This document shows, one piece after another, positions 24,456-30,414 of a stretch of 39,715 nt of DNA. Position numbers and translations under genes: made by a program. The notes below the pieces were generated by a model, which worked only from the letters and a program-made list of their open reading frames with translations, ran no database searches and was not told the origin of the DNA. Positions within the stretch are counted from its first letter, which is position 1; every line of letters starts with the position of its first letter. The DNA is from a bacterium (GTDB lineage Bacteria; Cyanobacteriota; Vampirovibrionia; Gastranaerophilales; Gastranaerophilaceae). Location: NCBI GenBank assembly GCA_017467605.1, contig JAFUSQ010000062.1:1-39715 (forward strand). The letters run 5' to 3'.

Positions 24456-24488
24456 TATTTATTCATATTATTATCGCAAAATATAATT

Positions 24489-24698
24489 ATGTCAAGACTT
24501 AAGCAACTCGGACAAAATATAAAACAATACAGAAAAGCAAAAAAATTGTCTCAAAATCAGCTTGCCGAAATACTTGATTTTTCACGAGAACATCTTGCCT
24601 GTGTGGAAACAGGCAAGGAATTCATAAGTCTGAGAAAATTGTTCGAGATTGCTGATACACTTGAAATTTCTATGAAAAATTTAATAAATTTTGATTAG
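24489..24698 (+). CDS. XRE-family HTH regulator paired with pilin C
   Basis: 69 residues, a bare Cro/C1-type HTH domain: LGQNIKQYRKAKKLSQNQLAEILD (helices 1-2), FSREHLACVETGKE (recognition helix), LRKLFEIADTLEISMKNL. I chose the ATG at 24489, next to the canonical domain start; an in-frame ATG at 24441 would add 16 hydrophobic residues and lies inside the operator. No Shine-Dalgarno: ATATAATT directly precedes the ATG. Probably represses pilin C and itself. Confidence 0.85.
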   Translation: MSRLKQLGQNIKQYRKAKKLSQNQLAEILDFSREHLACVETGKEFISLRKLFEIADTLEISMKNLINFD

Positions 24699-24715
24699 GA
24701 TAATTATCGTATGAT

Positions 24716-25330
24716 TTACTCAAATTTTTTGATTAATCTATCTTCCGGCGTATTAGGAATGGTTTCAACACCGTCCGAATAAAGTAAAATATTAAATCGG
24801 TCTCCCACCCTGCTGCCAACAGAGAATTTATTTGCGCCCTTATTAAATCCGTCAGCATCAACCGTTAAAATTGCACAAGCTGTTTTTTCAGATATTTTTT
24901 CAGGTTTGCGCTGACAAGTGCCGCTTATTTTTTCATATTTTACTTCGGTTAAATCAGCAAGAACAATACCGTTTTCAATATCTTGATATCTGCTTAATTG
25001 CCCTTTAATCGCCTTATTCCAAACATCATCAAATGTTGTATAATATTTTCCGGAAATTGCATTATCCATTAAAATAGCCTGATTAAAGGTTGAATAAGTC
25101 TTTTTAAATATAGCTTTATTTCTCGCCTGCTCAGTACTTGCAACAAGTGTGGGAATAGTCATAGCAGCCACTATCCCAATTATGGGCAATCCAAAAAATC
25201 CTGTACCTGCAAGAACTATCAATACTATTGCCCAAACAGGAAAAGTATCGTGTTTTATTTTTGCGCCACAATTCGGACATATATTTATTTTCTTATCCTC
25301 AATTTCCGTTCCGCAATTCACACATTTCAT
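24716..25330 (-). CDS. Zinc-ribbon/pilin-like chimeric membrane protein
   Basis: 204 residues. It starts with a zinc ribbon (Cys3, Cys6, Cys18, Cys21: CVNCGTEI and CPNCGAKI). A hydrophobic stretch follows (about 31-63), whose second half GIVAAMTIPTLVASTEQARNKA is the end of a prepilin helix as seen in the pilins nearby. FKKTYSTFNQAILM then continues as in pilin C. The cleavable leader and FTLAE motif are missing, so it should remain uncut and membrane-anchored with the ribbon in the cytoplasm. The DADGFNKGANKFSVGSRVGD block recalls the DVNG...PNK block of pilins. AGGAGG precedes the ATG. Convergent with the cassette C regulator. Confidence 0.8.
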   Translation of the reverse strand: MKCVNCGTEIEDKKINICPNCGAKIKHDTFPVWAIVLIVLAGTGFFGLPIIGIVAAMTIPTLVASTEQARNKAIFKKTYSTFNQAILMDNAISGKYYTTFDDVWNKAIKGQLSRYQDIENGIVLADLTEVKYEKISGTCQRKPEKISEKTACAILTVDADGFNKGANKFSVGSRVGDRFNILLYSDGVETIPNTPEDRLIKKFE

Positions 25331-25378
25331 AAAAACCTCCTAACAAATAAAATTAATATACCACAAATTAATAAATCA

Positions 25379-25387
25379 TGATATAAT
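25379..25387 (+). promoter_or_regulatory. Extended -10 promoter of the methyltransferase gene
   Basis: TGATATAAT is a perfect extended -10 (TGn plus TATAAT) with no clear -35. The predicted start near 25394 gives a leader of about 29 nt with AAGAGGG before ATG 25423. Confidence 0.65.
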
Positions 25388-25422
25388 AAATTTGTATTTT
25401 GGCAGGAAATCAAGAGGGATAT

Positions 25423-26532
25423 ATGGAAGGAAATAACACTGAAAAAGCTCGTACAGTTGATTTTATCAGACATTATTTAGCATCAGCTTTTATTTACGGA
25501 ACAATTTTAATATTTATGGCATTTTGTCCGGCATATGTTGATACTCTTGAGGATACAGGATTTGATTATACAACATTTTTTACGATATACTTTGTCGGAT
25601 ATTTAGTTCTGGCTCCGTTATTTTATGCATTATTTAAACCACAAACCGTTTTACAATCAAGAAGTTTGACTATTTTCGGATACTTTGCAAGACAATTTAG
25701 AAGAAATCAATCTACCGAATATTTTCTTCAAAATCTTTCACCTACGGAAGAAGAAAAAAATGCTTTTATGATTCTGTTTATACAAACATTTTTCGGTATC
25801 TACAGTATAAATCTTCTTTGTAATTCGTATCTTCCGAGTCTTGGCTATAATTTAGACTTTCTAAAAGTTATGTTTTCGGATGCAATGACATATATTTCAG
25901 GCGGAAACGGCATTATGGCAGGCATTATGCAATTTTTAATCGATACAGGTGATATGTGGATAAGGTTAACAACAACAATTACACTGATTGTTCTTTCTTT
26001 GAGTTATCTTACAGAACTTGATATCTTCAAAAACAGGATTAAATCTACGGATACAACACCTTTAGGTATAATTTCATGTATCGCATGTTATTATCCTGTG
26101 ACAATATTAACAGATAAATTTTTACATATAACAGATCAATCTTTACTTCCTGTTAATAATACTGTTTTATTAGCAATTTTAAATTTGTTAGCAATTATTG
26201 CAAACATAGGTATAATGATTGCTGTAATCAGACTCGGAGCAAAATCCGGAAATCTTACAAATCGCGGAATAGTAACAGGATTTCCTTATAACATTGTAAG
26301 ACACCCTGATTATGCTATGCAAATTTTATACATAATAATTACGACAATTCCGCTTTACATGTTGTCCAATGCAGGAAAATTTGACAAAACAGTTATGACA
26401 GTAGCAACATTAGGCTGGATTTTGCTTTACCTATTTAGAGCGATAACAGAAGAACGTCATTTGATAAAAGATCCTGATTATCAAAAATATGTGGAAAAAG
26501 TTAAATATAGATTTATTCCGAAATTATTTTAA
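25423..26532 (+). CDS. ICMT-like integral membrane methyltransferase family protein
   Basis: 369 residues from ATG 25423. This start is preferred over an upstream in-frame TTG because AAGAGGG sits about 7 bases before the ATG. Eight or more hydrophobic segments are present. The C-terminal third has the isoprenylcysteine/phospholipid methyltransferase signature: NIVRHPDYAMQILY, then LFRAITEERHLIKDPDYQKY and VKYRFIP. Family members methylate lipids, quinone precursors or thiols using SAM from the membrane interior. The large N-terminal membrane domain is unlike the minimal ICMT, so the substrate is open. Monocistronic. Confidence 0.82.
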   Translation: MEGNNTEKARTVDFIRHYLASAFIYGTILIFMAFCPAYVDTLEDTGFDYTTFFTIYFVGYLVLAPLFYALFKPQTVLQSRSLTIFGYFARQFRRNQSTEYFLQNLSPTEEEKNAFMILFIQTFFGIYSINLLCNSYLPSLGYNLDFLKVMFSDAMTYISGGNGIMAGIMQFLIDTGDMWIRLTTTITLIVLSLSYLTELDIFKNRIKSTDTTPLGIISCIACYYPVTILTDKFLHITDQSLLPVNNTVLLAILNLLAIIANIGIMIAVIRLGAKSGNLTNRGIVTGFPYNIVRHPDYAMQILYIIITTIPLYMLSNAGKFDKTVMTVATLGWILLYLFRAITEERHLIKDPDYQKYVEKVKYRFIPKLF

Positions 26533-26584
26533 TCATTAACCTAATTACTTAGCAAAAAATTTTATTTTTGGTTTTTAGATTTGT

Positions 26585-26869
26585 ATGCTCAAAATCGGTC
26601 CAAAAATTCAAAAAAGTATTTACAGATATGAAATGAAGAATACTATTTCAGGAAGATACGAAAGGTATATAAACCGAGCTTATCTTTTTGGTATAGGAAC
26701 AGGAGTACAAATGGCAAGATTTTCTAATTGGGGATTTCAAGATATAGGAATTACTTCAATACTTGCTACTTTATCTCTCAAAAATTTTAAAGAAGCATTT
26801 AAAATGCAAAGGGCATTGAAACCCATAAAACAAAGAGCACTTTCCATAAAGAAAGCAGCCCTTAAATAA
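26585..26869 (+). CDS. Small basic hypothetical protein
   Basis: 94 residues, strongly basic (MLKIGPKIQKSIYRYEMKN, ending IKQRALSIKKAALK), with one weakly hydrophobic centre (about 31-62). No Shine-Dalgarno is visible before the ATG. It follows the methyltransferase by 52 bases with only a weak A/T hairpin between, so it may be co-transcribed. No family is recognised. Composition is protein-like and no competing frame exists, but it could be spurious. Confidence 0.5.
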   Translation: MLKIGPKIQKSIYRYEMKNTISGRYERYINRAYLFGIGTGVQMARFSNWGFQDIGITSILATLSLKNFKEAFKMQRALKPIKQRALSIKKAALK

Positions 26870-26981
26870 CTATTAGTATATTCAATTATTTATGCAACTA
26901 TATGGCTCATACCGCGAAGTTGTAATTCGGAACTTTACAAAGCGAACCAAAAATTTTGTCATTCAAACTGGTTTCGTAGAT

Positions 26982-27113
26982 GTCACCCTGAACTTGATTC
27001 AGGGTCTAATCCAGAATCTGAAAATTTTTGTGTGAACCTGTATCCGTCGGCGAAGCCGTTAGGGGTTTCAGAATCTAATAAATAGATAGACCCTGAAATA
27101 AATTCAGGGTGAC
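26982..27113. repeat. MITE-like element with 27-bp terminal inverted repeats
   Basis: The ends read GTCACCCTGAACTTGATTCA (26982-27001, continuing to 27008) and the near reverse complement at 27087-27113, matching at 24 of 27 positions. The interior is 78 bp, non-coding, with the hairpin CGGCGAAGCCG. This CACCCTGAA...TTCAGGGT type of intergenic repeat is known in many bacterial genomes. The flanking 26870-26981 and 27114-27162 hold nothing else I can name. Confidence 0.8.
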
Positions 27114-27162
27114 AGTTTCAATTATTTTTAGTGGCAACTTCTATATAATTACCATTATTTAT

Positions 27163-27615
27163 TTATACATTTAAATCAGATGTACAATGAGGACATTTAA
27201 CTGCTCTTATATCAATTTCGGTAAAACAATAAGGACATTGTTTTACTGTAGGAACTGCAGCCTCATCTGCGGCATCTTGAGCAGTTTTGTCAGCTCTAAG
27301 TTTATTTATTCCCTTAATCAAAATAAATACTGCAAAAGCAACTAATAAAAAACTTATAATTGTATTGATAAACACACCATAATTGATATTAACAACATCT
27401 CCTTCTCTGCCGGTTGGGATAGACAAAACTAATTTTGAAAAATCAACTCTGCCCATTAACCAACCCAAAGGAGGCATAATAACATCATTTACCAAAGAAT
27501 CAACAATCTTACCAAAAGATGCACCAATAATTATACCGACAGCCATGTCAATAACATTACCGCGCATTGCAAAAGTTTTGAATTCATCACCGTATCTTTT
27601 CAATCTTTCAATCAT
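27163..27615 (-). CDS. mscL: Large-conductance mechanosensitive channel with C-terminal zinc ribbon
   Basis: 150 residues from ATG 27615, chosen over an in-frame GTG that overlaps the AAAGG ribosome-binding site. The N-terminal half is classical MscL: DEFKTFAMRGNVIDMAVGIIIGASFGKIVDSLVNDVIMPPLGWLMG, with pore helix TM1 near 15-45 and TM2 near 72-96. MscL opens under membrane tension to relieve hypo-osmotic shock. Instead of the usual short C-terminal helix, it continues through an Ala/Asp linker into a zinc ribbon (CPYC at about 129-132, CPHC at about 143-146). A perfect consensus promoter precedes it. Confidence 0.95.
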   Translation of the reverse strand: MIERLKRYGDEFKTFAMRGNVIDMAVGIIIGASFGKIVDSLVNDVIMPPLGWLMGRVDFSKLVLSIPTGREGDVVNINYGVFINTIISFLLVAFAVFILIKGINKLRADKTAQDAADEAAVPTVKQCPYCFTEIDIRAVKCPHCTSDLNV

Positions 27616-27658
27616 TTTCCACACCTTTCAAATAAACTATCTAACCAAAAGATAAGTC

Positions 27659-27687
27659 ATTATAGCGAGGTGAAATGATTGTGTCAA
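27659..27687 (-). promoter_or_regulatory. Perfect consensus sigma70 promoter of mscL
   Basis: On the minus strand TTGACA (27682-27687), exactly 17 bp, TATAAT (27659-27664). Start predicted near 27652, giving a leader of about 37 nt. It lies only 8 bases after the pilin D stop. Confidence 0.9.
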
Positions 27688-27695
27688 GCAAAGAG

Positions 27696-28445
27696 TTACT
27701 TAGCAGTTCTTAATACATATCTAGCTGCAGCAGATGCAGGCTCTACTACACTATCATGAAATCTTATCGGATAAATATCTGTCATATGCTCGGAATCATT
27801 TTTTACAATACAAGTATTTTCAGATAACAGATTTTTCCCGCTTGAGCAACTTACTTCTTTATTTGGAAGATTTACACCATTTACATCAATAAAGCCGTAA
27901 CAATCATTCAAACTACCTCCGGAGTAATTTTCCCCAAGAGTTTCCCCAACCGGTAAAGAACAAGGATTGTCAATTCCTAAAACATTTGGAAATGCAATAA
28001 TAATTCCGTTAGATAAAACGTATGAATGAAATCTATCAAGATTATTGCCGCTACCACTGGTAAGAATTGCTGAATAGGAAAGTGTTGTACTATAATTCAA
28101 TATACTATTAACTTTTGTCATTTGTATCTCAGATGCTTTATCATAATAAGTTACGCCTGTTAAAGTTCCGTTGAGCAAAGAACAAATAGTTTGAACCGAC
28201 TCAGGCTTTTCATTTCCGCCATTTGCTCCGCACTTAGCATTAATTCCGGCATAATCAAATCCATATTGTGCTTGTGACAATCTTGCCGCATTACTCAATG
28301 TGGAAACAGTTTTCTTAAGTTTTTGCCTATATTGATGAGCTTTGATATTACTTAATAAACTCGGAATTGTAAGAGCTGATACGACACCAATAATACCGAT
28401 AGTTATGAGGATTTCAGCTAATGTAAAAGCTTTATTGTTTCGCAT
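27696..28445 (-). CDS. Prepilin-like protein D
   Basis: 249 residues from ATG 28445; AAGGAG lies 7 bases upstream, so a longer in-frame start at 28466 is rejected. Leader MRNNKA, then FTLAEILITIGIIGVVSALTIP (Ala at -1, Glu at +5). The soluble part shares with pilin C the blocks LSQAQYGFDYAGI, ICSLLNGTLTGVTY, GFIDVNGVNLPNKEVSCS, NDSEHMTDIYPIRF and the end YVLRTAK. It is therefore a paralogue. Six or more Cys suggest disulfides. Head-to-head with the XRE gene at 28603. Confidence 0.88.
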   Translation of the reverse strand: MRNNKAFTLAEILITIGIIGVVSALTIPSLLSNIKAHQYRQKLKKTVSTLSNAARLSQAQYGFDYAGINAKCGANGGNEKPESVQTICSLLNGTLTGVTYYDKASEIQMTKVNSILNYSTTLSYSAILTSGSGNNLDRFHSYVLSNGIIIAFPNVLGIDNPCSLPVGETLGENYSGGSLNDCYGFIDVNGVNLPNKEVSCSSGKNLLSENTCIVKNDSEHMTDIYPIRFHDSVVEPASAAARYVLRTAK

Positions 28446-28472
28446 AAATATTCTCCTTATTCGCATAATTTC

Positions 28473-28495
28473 AAGAATTATATCAATAAATTCTT
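28473..28495. promoter_or_regulatory. Pilin D promoter embedded in an inverted repeat
   Basis: AAGAATT (28473-28479) and AATTCTT (28489-28495) flank 9 bases. Inside lies the minus-strand extended -10 TGATATAAT (28477-28485). A protein binding the repeat would cover the pilin D promoter. Confidence 0.5.
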
Positions 28496-28576
28496 ATAAT
28501 TTCTCACTTATTCTATATAATTTACGAATTAATGTCAAGTAATCATGAATTTTATAGTTTTCAATAATAAAAATAG

Positions 28577-28586
28577 AGGTTAACCT
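28577..28586. promoter_or_regulatory. Palindrome AGGTTAACCT before the cassette D regulator
   Basis: A perfect 10-bp palindrome 16 bases before the XRE ATG, just upstream of its AAAGGGA ribosome-binding site. Possible autoregulatory operator; short enough to be chance. Confidence 0.4.
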
Positions 28587-28602
28587 GTTGTAAAGGGAAA
28601 AA

Positions 28603-28920
28603 ATGGACATAAAAGTATTACTTGGGAAAAGAATAAGAGAATACAGACAAAAATATAATTATACACAATCACAACTTGCGGAATTACTTGGTATAGATGA
28701 CAAGCATTTAAGCAGAATAGAACTTGGCAAAAACATGCCAAATCCGGTATTATTAGAAAAATTAGCTAATTTATTCAAAATAGAATTAAAAGATTTGTTT
28801 GAATTATCACATCTTGAACAGCCTGAAATAATAAGAAAAAAATTGCAAGAAATAATAAACGAACTGCCAACGGATCAATTGTTATTGACATATAAATACG
28901 TAAAAACATTTGTGATATAA
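28603..28920 (+). CDS. XRE-family HTH regulator paired with pilin D
   Basis: 105 residues. A canonical Cro/C1 HTH spans about 7-62: LGKRIREYRQKYNYTQSQLAELLG, then IDDKHLSRIELGKN. A C-terminal helical tail (about 63-105, ending TYKYVKTFVI) probably dimerises. Unlike the other three partners it has a good ribosome-binding site (AAAGGGA). It is divergent from pilin D across 157 bp, with two candidate operators in between. Size and tail resemble the XRE gene at 1509. Confidence 0.88.
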   Translation: MDIKVLLGKRIREYRQKYNYTQSQLAELLGIDDKHLSRIELGKNMPNPVLLEKLANLFKIELKDLFELSHLEQPEIIRKKLQEIINELPTDQLLLTYKYVKTFVI

Positions 28921-28930
28921 AAATTAGTTC

Positions 28931-28958
28931 TTGACAAAGGATTTTGAATAGGTAGAAT
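28931..28958 (+). promoter_or_regulatory. Promoter of tRNA-Ser
   Basis: Perfect -35 TTGACA (28931-28936), a 16-bp spacer and TAGAAT (28953-28958). The predicted start is about 20 bases before the mature tRNA 5' end. Confidence 0.8.
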
Positions 28959-28983
28959 GAAGATACATTCGAAGCAATTGCTT

Positions 28984-29070
28984 GGAGGAGTGCCAGAGCG
29001 GTTGATCGGAGCGGTCTTGAAAACCGTCGAACGTGCGAGCGTTCCGTGGGTTCGAATCCCACCTCCTCCT
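28984..29070 (+). tRNA. tRNA-Ser (anticodon UGA)
   Basis: A class II tRNA. The acceptor GGAGGAG (28984-28990) pairs with CTCCTCC (29063-29069). The anticodon loop CTTGAAA carries TGA between GCGGT and ACCGT. A long variable arm (GAACG-TGCGAG-CGTTC) and the T-arm GTGGG-TTCGAAT-CCCAC complete it. CCA is not encoded. Position 73 reads T, where bacterial tRNA-Ser usually has G. Its own promoter and terminator flank it. Confidence 0.95.
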
Positions 29071-29079
29071 AATCTTAAG

Positions 29080-29113
29080 AAGCCCGTAAACATTAAAGTT
29101 CGGGCTTTTCTTA
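29080..29113 (+). terminator. Terminator of tRNA-Ser
   Basis: AAGCCCG (29080-29086) and CGGGCTT (29101-29107) with a 14-nt loop, followed by a T-rich stretch (TTTTCTTATT). The remaining 29114-29255 contains only a short direct repeat TGTCCATT (twice). Confidence 0.75.
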
Positions 29114-29255
29114 TTAAGTACCATGTCCATTCTGTGTCCATTAACCATTTTAAATTATTCCCTCATTACATAAAAGAAACCAAAAATTTTGGAAATTTTT
29201 TAACGATTCCGGAACTATCTTTCAAACTCATTATAGGTTAAATAAAAAATAAAAC

Positions 29256-29642
29256 TTAATTTCTATTCATATCGGATAAACATTCTTCGCATTCAGGTAC
29301 AATGCTTTCTTCATTCATAAATTCTTTTGCCCAATCACCTAACATAGATAAAGCAGGAATTACGCTTTTCCCCTTTTTAGTCATTGTATAATCTACATGC
29401 GGCGGGACTTCGTTATATTGATGTCTTATAACTATTCCGTCACGCTCAAGTTCTTTCAAAGTTTGAGATAACATAACATTTGAAACATTACCCAATTTCT
29501 TTTTTATTTGTCCGAATCTCACAGTTCCGCCCGACTCTAAAATACAAAGTATCGGGAGCTTCCACCTGCCGCCTAATACTTTTGTCAAGTATTTTATAGG
29601 ACATAACAAATTTTCTATTTTATCTTTTTCAGGTTTCTTCAT
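29256..29642 (-). CDS. HxlR-family redox-type transcriptional regulator
   Basis: 128 residues with the winged-helix HxlR signature: LGGRWKLPILCILESGGTVRFGQI, VSNVMLSQTLKELERDGIV, and VDYTMTKKGKSVIPAL. Cys14 (ENLLCPIKYL) occupies the position of the redox-sensing cysteine in HypR/YodB-type members, and a CEEC pair is near the C-terminus. It is divergent from the rubrerythrin gene, whose promoter contains an inverted repeat. It probably represses or activates that operon in response to oxidants or electrophiles. Ribosome-binding site AAAGG. Confidence 0.9.
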   Translation of the reverse strand: MKKPEKDKIENLLCPIKYLTKVLGGRWKLPILCILESGGTVRFGQIKKKLGNVSNVMLSQTLKELERDGIVIRHQYNEVPPHVDYTMTKKGKSVIPALSMLGDWAKEFMNEESIVPECEECLSDMNRN

Positions 29643-29705
29643 TTATTAACCTTTATCTACATTAATGGTTATATTTATCTTACTATGTTAGTTTTATCTA
29701 ATTAC

Positions 29706-29734
29706 TTGAATATTACTTATCTGTTTTAGATAAT
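29706..29734 (+). promoter_or_regulatory. Rubrerythrin promoter with embedded HxlR-type operator
   Basis: TTGAAT (29706-29711), a 17-bp spacer and GATAAT (29729-29734). Between and across the -10 lies the inverted repeat TTATCT-GTTTT-AGATAA (29717-29733), a likely site for the divergent HxlR protein. Start predicted near 29741, giving a 90-nt leader. Confidence 0.65.
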
Positions 29735-29757
29735 AATACAACAAGGGGTAAATGTAA

Positions 29758-29790
29758 ATGATTAAAGAAGTAAATATACTTCAAAGGTAA
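29758..29790 (+). other. Ten-codon leader ORF and start-stop codon in the rubrerythrin leader
   Basis: AAGGGG is followed by ATGTAA (29752-29757), a minimal start-stop, and then at once by ATG of MIKEVNILQR ending at 29790. Both lie in the 5' leader, upstream of the hairpin at 29796. A regulatory upstream ORF is possible; the frame is too short to be sure. Confidence 0.3.
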
Positions 29791-29795
29791 AGCAG

Positions 29796-29813
29796 GGCAG
29801 ACTTTAGTCTGCC
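29796..29813 (+). promoter_or_regulatory. Leader hairpin before rubrerythrin
   Basis: GGCAGAC-TTTA-GTCTGCC, a perfect 7-bp stem with a 4-nt loop, 18 bases before the rubrerythrin ATG and without a T tract. Probably an mRNA-stabilising or translational element. Confidence 0.55.
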
Positions 29814-29831
29814 AAGATATAGGAGAAATAA

Positions 29832-30395
29832 ATGAGCATATTCGGACAAACAAAAGGAACTGAACTTGAAAAACAAATTGCACAATTAGCAACAGGCGAA
29901 GCTATTGGCGGAGCTATGTATTATGCTTTAGCTAAAGTCGCAAAAGAAAAATTCGGACTAGATGATGTAGCGCGTGAATTTATTGAACTCGGTAATCAAG
30001 AAACAAATCACGGAGCATTTTATGCATCATTAAACGGCAGATACCCTTATGATGAGAAAACATTTTGGGATATGGTCAGAGGTCTTTCAAAAGCCGAATA
30101 TAAAGGTGAAGGGAATGTAAATGTTTTGGCAGATAAATTAGCTGAACTTGGAGTTGATAAAGAAGCAGTTGAGCAAGTACGAGAATTTGCACTCCAAGAA
30201 AAACACCATGGTGAAGTTACAAAAGCAATTATTGATAAGTATGCACCGAAAAACACAGATGAAAATAAAGACCAAAAAGTTTATGTTTGTAAAGTATGCG
30301 GATTTGAATATGTCGGGGATTTGACAAGTGAACCTGCCGACTACAAATGCCCAATTTGTGCTATGCCAAAAACTGTATTTGAGTTAAAACAATAA
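29832..30395 (+). CDS. Rubrerythrin (peroxide-reducing)
   Basis: 187 residues. The N-terminal ferritin-like four-helix domain (about 10-140) carries the diiron ligands in TGEAIGGAMYY, IELGNQETNHGAFY and LQEKHHGEV. The C-terminal rubredoxin domain binds iron through Cys153, Cys156, Cys173 and Cys176. Rubrerythrins reduce hydrogen peroxide to water with electrons from rubredoxin partners, protecting anaerobes. It has its own regulated promoter and is followed 19 bases later by an MBL-fold gene, apparently in one transcript. Confidence 0.93.
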   Translation: MSIFGQTKGTELEKQIAQLATGEAIGGAMYYALAKVAKEKFGLDDVAREFIELGNQETNHGAFYASLNGRYPYDEKTFWDMVRGLSKAEYKGEGNVNVLADKLAELGVDKEAVEQVREFALQEKHHGEVTKAIIDKYAPKNTDENKDQKVYVCKVCGFEYVGDLTSEPADYKCPICAMPKTVFELKQ

Positions 30396-30414
30396 GTAAT
30401 AAGGAGATAGAAGT

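Noticed and set aside
24441-24488. Longer N-terminus of the cassette C regulator from ATG 24441
   Set aside because: It adds hydrophobic residues foreign to XRE domains and overlaps the operator palindrome.
23607-25530. Shared 13-mer TTTTGTCCGGCAT at about 23602 and 25518
   Set aside because: One copy is inside a membrane-protein coding region and flanks do not match; treated as chance.
29114-29140. Attachment site of an integrated element after tRNA-Ser (TGTCCATT direct repeat)
   Set aside because: The repeat does not copy the tRNA 3' end, no integrase is present, and the neighbouring genes are ordinary metabolic genes.
28875-29241. Overlapping reading frames on both strands (GGIRTHGTLARS..., GGVPERLIGAVLK...)
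   Set aside because: They run through the tRNA-Ser gene; these are the well-known false translations of a tRNA.
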